Source of the DNA: JBLIOB01 sp047639575
Lineage (GTDB): Bacteria > Bacteroidota > Bacteroidia > Flavobacteriales_D > Parvicellaceae
DNA: 25,526 nucleotides
Direction of reading: 5' to 3'
Assembly: GCA_047639575.1 (NCBI GenBank)
Contig: JBLIOB010000025.1
Span: 1 to 25,526, forward strand
Of this stretch, positions 22,439 through 25,526 are shown piece by piece (within the stretch, counting starts at the first letter, position 1; every line of letters begins with the position of its first letter). A program made the translations under genes and the position numbers. The notes under the pieces are model-generated. The model saw only the letters and a program-made list of their open reading frames with translations, did no database searches and was not told the origin of the DNA.

Positions 22439-23472
22439 GCTGTATTTTTAAGAATCTTTTTATTGATTCGTTTCACCAATTTTGGACCAGTGTAAATAAA
22501 GCCCGTATAGACTTGCACTAGATCAGCTCCTGCTTCAATTTTCTCCCATGCATCTTCCGCTGAGTGAATTCCACCTACTCCAATAATTGGGAATGCTTTA
22601 TTAGACTTCTCAGCTAAGTATCTAATAACTTCCGTTGATCGTTGCTTAAGTGGTTGACCGCTTAATCCACCTCGACCTATTTCCTCCAGACGTTCCTTAG
22701 AAGTAGTTAAGCTAGAACGATCAGTAGCTGTGTTGGTTGTTATCACTCCGTCAATACCAGTTTCCGCTATTATCTCTATAACCTCATCTAACTGAGCTTC
22801 AGAACGATCAGGTCCAATCTTTAGCAGGATAGGACGCGCAGGACCTATTTCTTTGGTCATCACTTTTAGCTCAGTTAAAAGCTCAATCAAGAACTCTTTA
22901 CTATTCATTCTAGCAGTGCTTCCTACATTCGGACAACTTACGTTAACTACAAAGTAATCTACAACTGGATGAAGTGTCCTGAAATTCAAGTAAAGATCCT
23001 TTTCAGCAGCACTTTCATCAGTAGCAGTGTTTTTACCAATGTTCCCTCCTATAATAGCTCGATGCTTATTTCCTTTTAGTCTTTCAGAGATTACTTCAAC
23101 TCCAGCATTATTAAATCCCATTCGATTAATCAACGCTTCATCTTCTGGAAGTCTAAATAGTCTTTTTTTAGGATTTCCTTCTTGAGGATCTGGCGTTACG
23201 GTGCCAATTTCAATAAAACCGAAGCCAAAATTGGCCAGTTGATTATAGACTTTCGCATTCTTATCAAATCCAGCAGCTAGTCCAACTGGATTGTCAAACT
23301 TCAATCCAAATAATTCTCGTTGAAGCTTAGGATCTTGCACCTTGTACATCATCCGGTTAATTGCCCCTACTCCAGGGAATAGGTGCATGAAACGTATGCA
23401 GAAAAATACGAAATAGTGAATTTTTTCAGGATCGAAAAGGAAAAATATCGGTTTAAGAAAAAATCTATACAT
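22435..23472 (-). CDS. pyrD: Dihydroorotate dehydrogenase (quinone), class 2
   Basis: This 345-residue enzyme oxidises dihydroorotate to orotate in pyrimidine synthesis and passes electrons to quinone. The class 2 N-terminal membrane-binding helices are present (residues 1-40, FFLKPIFFLFDPEKIHYFVFF-like), followed by NPVGLAAGFDKNA, the FMN site TVTPDPQEGNPKKRLFRLPE, INRMGFNNAG, the phosphate site GVGGIHSAEDAWEKIEAGA and VQVYTGFIYTGP. At the catalytic-base position, where class 2 enzymes usually have Ser (NxSSPNT), this protein has Cys180 in VVNVSCPNVGS, as in class 1. The usual G-L-R-x-L-Q after it is also replaced. ATG 23472 lies about 12 bases behind a strong promoter match. Confidence 0.95.
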   Translation of the reverse strand: MYRFFLKPIFFLFDPEKIHYFVFFCIRFMHLFPGVGAINRMMYKVQDPKLQRELFGLKFDNPVGLAAGFDKNAKVYNQLANFGFGFIEIGTVTPDPQEGNPKKRLFRLPEDEALINRMGFNNAGVEVISERLKGNKHRAIIGGNIGKNTATDESAAEKDLYLNFRTLHPVVDYFVVNVSCPNVGSTARMNSKEFLIELLTELKVMTKEIGPARPILLKIGPDRSEAQLDEVIEIIAETGIDGVITTNTATDRSSLTTSKERLEEIGRGGLSGQPLKQRSTEVIRYLAEKSNKAFPIIGVGGIHSAEDAWEKIEAGADLVQVYTGFIYTGPKLVKRINKKILKNTA

Positions 23473-23489
23473 GCTCTAATTTAACAAGA

Positions 23490-23519
23490 CAAAGGTAATC
23501 TCTAATTGTTCAGTTCAAA
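23490..23519 (-). promoter_or_regulatory. Promoter of pyrD
   Basis: On the minus strand TTTG (23519-23516), an 18-bp spacer and TACCTTTG (23497-23490) match the Bacteroidota -33/-7 consensus in full. The predicted transcription start is near 23484, leaving about 12 bases of leader before the pyrD ATG at 23472. It would drive pyrD, the glycosyltransferase and perhaps porV. Confidence 0.65.
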
Positions 23520-23554
23520 TGCTCAAATGAATTTATTCATCAACACTTTTTCAA

Positions 23555-23568
23555 CCATTAATTAATGG
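23555..23568. promoter_or_regulatory. 14-bp perfect palindrome, candidate operator
   Basis: CCATTAATTAATGG is an exact inverted repeat with no spacer. It lies in the pyrD/secreted-protein divergent gap, about 36 bp upstream of the pyrD -33 element. Its GC-capped ends set it apart from the surrounding A/T. A dimeric regulator site is possible; nothing identifies the protein. Confidence 0.3.
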
Positions 23569-23635
23569 CAAGGTATTTGTTAATTAATTGTTAATTCAGC
23601 AATAAGAGATTTGACCGATTTCTTATTAATACGCC

Positions 23636-23661
23636 TTAACCTAAGGGCACAATTAACCTAA
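23636..23661 (+). repeat. Short direct repeats in the leader before the terminator
   Basis: TTAACCTAA occurs twice (23636-23644 and 23653-23661) with starts 17 bases apart. A related pair, CCTAAGGGC (23640-23648) and CCTGAGGGC (23664-23672), overlaps them, the second copy entering the terminator stem. The first can also fold as CCTTA-ACC-TAAGG. This suggests alternative pairings with the terminator, but may be chance. Confidence 0.4.
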
Positions 23662-23668
23662 AACCTGA

Positions 23669-23697
23669 GGGCTGACTTTTATTAGTCAGCCCTTTTT
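23669..23697 (+). terminator. Intrinsic terminator (plus strand) abutting the next start codon
   Basis: A nine-base-pair perfect stem, GGGCTGACT (23669-23677) with AGTCAGCCC (23684-23692), encloses a six-base loop and is followed by five T (23693-23697). The T run is on the plus strand only. There is no plus-strand gene before it in the gap, and the next ATG is at 23703, six bases after the T run. It therefore ends either a small RNA or a regulated leader. Confidence 0.8.
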
Positions 23698-23702
23698 AGA
23701 AA

Positions 23703-24440
23703 ATGACCAGATTATTCATACTCGTATTAATTTTTAGCTTGAGTTCAACTCTTGCAATTGGTCAAAACACTTTTGAATTTTCAAGAGTCTATTCAGTTTC
23801 CATGGATGATAGCATAAAGCTGAAAGGAACCATAAAGTCTAAGATTTACCCCGCTTCAAATGTTATGGTTTCAGTTGGAAAGCGCACAGTGACTACAGAC
23901 AGCCTAGGAACATTTGAAATAACGGCTTGTCATAAAAACGATAAGATTAAGATCAAATCAGAACGCTATAACGACATGACGATTAAGGAATTAGTTTTCG
24001 CTGAAGGAGATCAGTTTAATTTAGAAATAAGACTAGAACCAGAACTTGGGCTTAAAACAGAAAAGATTAAAAAGCACTATTACACCACTTACACTCCTGA
24101 AATATTTGACGCATGTGAATACAATGAAGAACCAATAAGGTTTGTTTACGACAAATCTGAAACCGTATTTAGATCAATCAAAAAAATAGATGATGAATAT
24201 TGCTTTTATCATAATGGCGTTAAATGGATCATCGAAGGAAGCTTTCGGACAGTGCGATCTGGCCTAGATCAATTCCTTGGCCACGATCTTTGTCTTATTG
24301 GTACCTTTTCACCACAGCGCAATAAAAGACAAGAGAATTTGTTCATGATTAAGATGGTTCAATATACAGATCCAATAAAACGCGAGCAACTCAGAAAGAA
24401 GGAACGTAATAGAACGCGGTCAAGTGTCCGGTATTATTAG
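23703..24440 (+). CDS. Secreted protein with N-terminal carboxypeptidase-regulatory-like domain
   Basis: This 245-residue protein starts at ATG 23703 with a typical signal peptide (LFILVLIFSLSSTLAIGQ). Residues about 38-112 form a small beta-sandwich like the CarboxypepD_reg family of Bacteroidota: KLKGTIKSKIYPASNVMVSVG, TTDSLGTFEITA, and a final ...FNLEIRLEP. Residues 113-245 are charged, with a Lys/Arg-rich end and no family I recognise. The first domain often begins SusC/TonB-type receptors, but no plug or barrel follows here. The start lies directly after an intrinsic terminator, so its expression depends on read-through or on a promoter inside the leader. Function is unknown. Confidence 0.75.
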   Translation: MTRLFILVLIFSLSSTLAIGQNTFEFSRVYSVSMDDSIKLKGTIKSKIYPASNVMVSVGKRTVTTDSLGTFEITACHKNDKIKIKSERYNDMTIKELVFAEGDQFNLEIRLEPELGLKTEKIKKHYYTTYTPEIFDACEYNEEPIRFVYDKSETVFRSIKKIDDEYCFYHNGVKWIIEGSFRTVRSGLDQFLGHDLCLIGTFSPQRNKRQENLFMIKMVQYTDPIKREQLRKKERNRTRSSVRYY

Positions 24441-24480
24441 ATTTTTTCACTCACACTTCTTATTATTCCAATAACTCCAT

Positions 24481-24488
24481 TATTTTTG
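24481..24488 (+). promoter_or_regulatory. Candidate -7 promoter element of the last gene
   Basis: TATTTTTG matches the TAnnTTTG -7 consensus exactly and lies 23 bases before ATG 24512. The -33 region is poor (TTCT at 24457-24460, spacer 20). The 71-bp gap after the preceding gene shows no terminator hairpin. Confidence 0.4.
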
Positions 24489-24511
24489 CATTACTCAAAT
24501 TCTAGCGAAAT

Positions 24512-25526
24512 ATGCGTTTAGCTCAATTGGCACGACAGGTAGGTGAAAAAACATTCAAAGTAAGAGAGACTCTTTCTAAAGAATTCGATATAAACTTTGA
24601 AAAAGGTCCAAATACAAAATTGGAAGAAAATCACGTTGCCTTTATTACGGAGTTATTTGAGAACAAAGAACCAGAAGTCCTTGTCCCTATTGTAGAAGAG
24701 ATGGTAACCGTAGCAGTAGAGTCTGCCCAAGAACCGAAGGCGGTGATTGTACCAGCTGCTGCTCCGGAAGCGCCTAAAGAAGAGGAAGTTATTGAGACGG
24801 AACCTGTAGTTGAAGCGGAACCAGTTGCCGAAGTCGTTGAAGCGATTCAAGCTGAAGAAATTAAAGTTGAAACTACTGCAGAAGTAGCTGTTGATCATTC
24901 TAAAATGACCGTTGCCGAACTTAAGGCAATCGCTAAAGAAGCAGGAATCAAAGGAATATCCGCTTTAAAGAAAGCTGATCTAATTGAAGCAATTAAAGGA
25001 AGCTCAAAAACTTCTGAACCAGAAAAGGAAGCTCCAAGTAAAATTGAATTACCAAAAGAGGATCGAAAAGACAAGGGTGTTACTGTAGGTGATATTCTTG
25101 GTCAGCCGAAAAGAGAATTCCCTGACTTACCGAAGCCAGAGGATGCTGAACTTATTAAAGCTCCTAAAGCAACATTAGAAGGATTTAAGGTTGTAGATAA
25201 AATTGACTTGCCTGAACCTAAAGTGAAAGAAGTAGCTGAAGGAGAAGAGAATGATGCGAGTGAAGAGAAGAAAGAATCTAGTTCTGACCGACCGAAGCGA
25301 CAAAATAATGAACCTGCCAAAAGCCGTCAGCCTCAGCATAGATATGGACCTGGAACTGAAGAGAAAAAGGCTAAAGTCAAAAAGAAGGCTAAGTCCGATG
25401 TGAAAAAAGGACCTTCCAAACAAGATTTTGCTAAGCAAAAAATGGAAGAAAACTACAAACCGAAACCAAAACAAGTTAAGGGCAAAAAGAAGAAAGCTGT
25501 CCAAAAACAAAAAGTTTCTGAAAACG
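24512..25526 (+). CDS. IF-2 N-terminal-like, Lys/Glu/Pro-rich protein with a SAP/Rho-N motif, 3' end beyond window
   Basis: An ATG-started frame is open for 338 residues to the window edge. Residues 1-50 (MRLAQLARQVG...FDINFEKGPNTKL...) resemble the helical N-terminal module of Bacteroidota IF-2. A long acidic Glu/Val/Ala/Pro region follows. Residues 132-163 (MTVAELKAIAKEAG, ALKKADLIEAIKG) match a SAP or Rho N-terminal nucleic-acid-binding motif. Near 225-235 TLEGFKVVDKIDL resembles the segment that precedes the basic region in IF-2 of this phylum, and the last 70 residues are Lys-rich. No GTPase domain is within reach. infB normally follows nusA, which is absent here, so infB, a rho-like gene or an independent RNA-binding protein all remain possible. 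The pentamer-like Lys/Glu composition hampers any firmer call. Confidence 0.6.
   Translation, partial: MRLAQLARQVGEKTFKVRETLSKEFDINFEKGPNTKLEENHVAFITELFENKEPEVLVPIVEEMVTVAVESAQEPKAVIVPAAAPEAPKEEEVIETEPVVEAEPVAEVVEAIQAEEIKVETTAEVAVDHSKMTVAELKAIAKEAGIKGISALKKADLIEAIKGSSKTSEPEKEAPSKIELPKEDRKDKGVTVGDILGQPKREFPDLPKPEDAELIKAPKATLEGFKVVDKIDLPEPKVKEVAEGEENDASEEKKESSSDRPKRQNNEPAKSRQPQHRYGPGTEEKKAKVKKKAKSDVKKGPSKQDFAKQKMEENYKPKPKQVKGKKKKAVQKQKVSEN

Overview
The window looks like chromosome of a low-GC marine-type member of the Bacteroidota, most likely order Flavobacteriales. The evidence is several type IX secretion system (T9SS) genes (a PorP/SprF-like barrel, a PorV homologue and a giant surface protein with a type B gliding-type C-terminal domain), signal peptides ending in an Ala/Ser-x-Gln style site, promoters of the TTTG-N18-TAnnTTTG type, and weak Shine-Dalgarno signals. 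No tRNA, rRNA, CRISPR array, insertion sequence or phage gene was seen.

Left part, minus strand (12322 down to 1). The order of transcription is a small lipoprotein-like ORF, a small Cys-rich ORF, rimK, an AstE/aspartoacylase-like hydrolase, a SiaC-type (DUF1987) regulatory protein, then a surface-protein cassette. The cassette consists of a 1619-residue protein (seven-bladed SBBP-like propeller, nine HYR repeats, type B T9SS sorting domain), a PorP/SprF-like barrel, a PD40/PKD/OmpA protein, a secreted protein of unknown family and a Reg_prop propeller protein that runs off the left edge. Most neighbouring genes overlap or nearly touch. The cassette probably builds, exports and anchors one large cell-surface protein.

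Middle, plus strand (12518-20142). This is a tight five-gene operon: formate-tetrahydrofolate ligase (fhs), the sulfurtransferase FdhD, a fused NuoE/NuoF-like NADH-side subunit, a Cys-type molybdenum/tungsten formate dehydrogenase catalytic subunit with a full set of Fe-S clusters, and a GYF-WW-membrane protein. The first four genes let the cell either load formate onto folate or oxidise it to CO2 with NADH production. The fifth carries what reads as a genuine WW domain, which is rare in bacteria.

Right part. On the minus strand, pyrD, a GT2 glycosyltransferase and porV form a run, with a (GTATA)6 tandem repeat just ahead of porV. The 230-bp gap beyond pyrD holds a good pyrD promoter, a 14-bp palindrome, short direct repeats and a strong intrinsic terminator that ends only six bases before the next plus-strand start codon. 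Then come a secreted protein with a carboxypeptidase-regulatory-like domain and a partial Lys/Glu/Ala/Pro-rich protein resembling the N-terminal part of a Bacteroidota IF-2. The strongest candidates for new biology are the GYF-WW protein tied to formate dehydrogenase, the repeat in front of porV, the terminator-on-start-codon leader and the split small lipoprotein.
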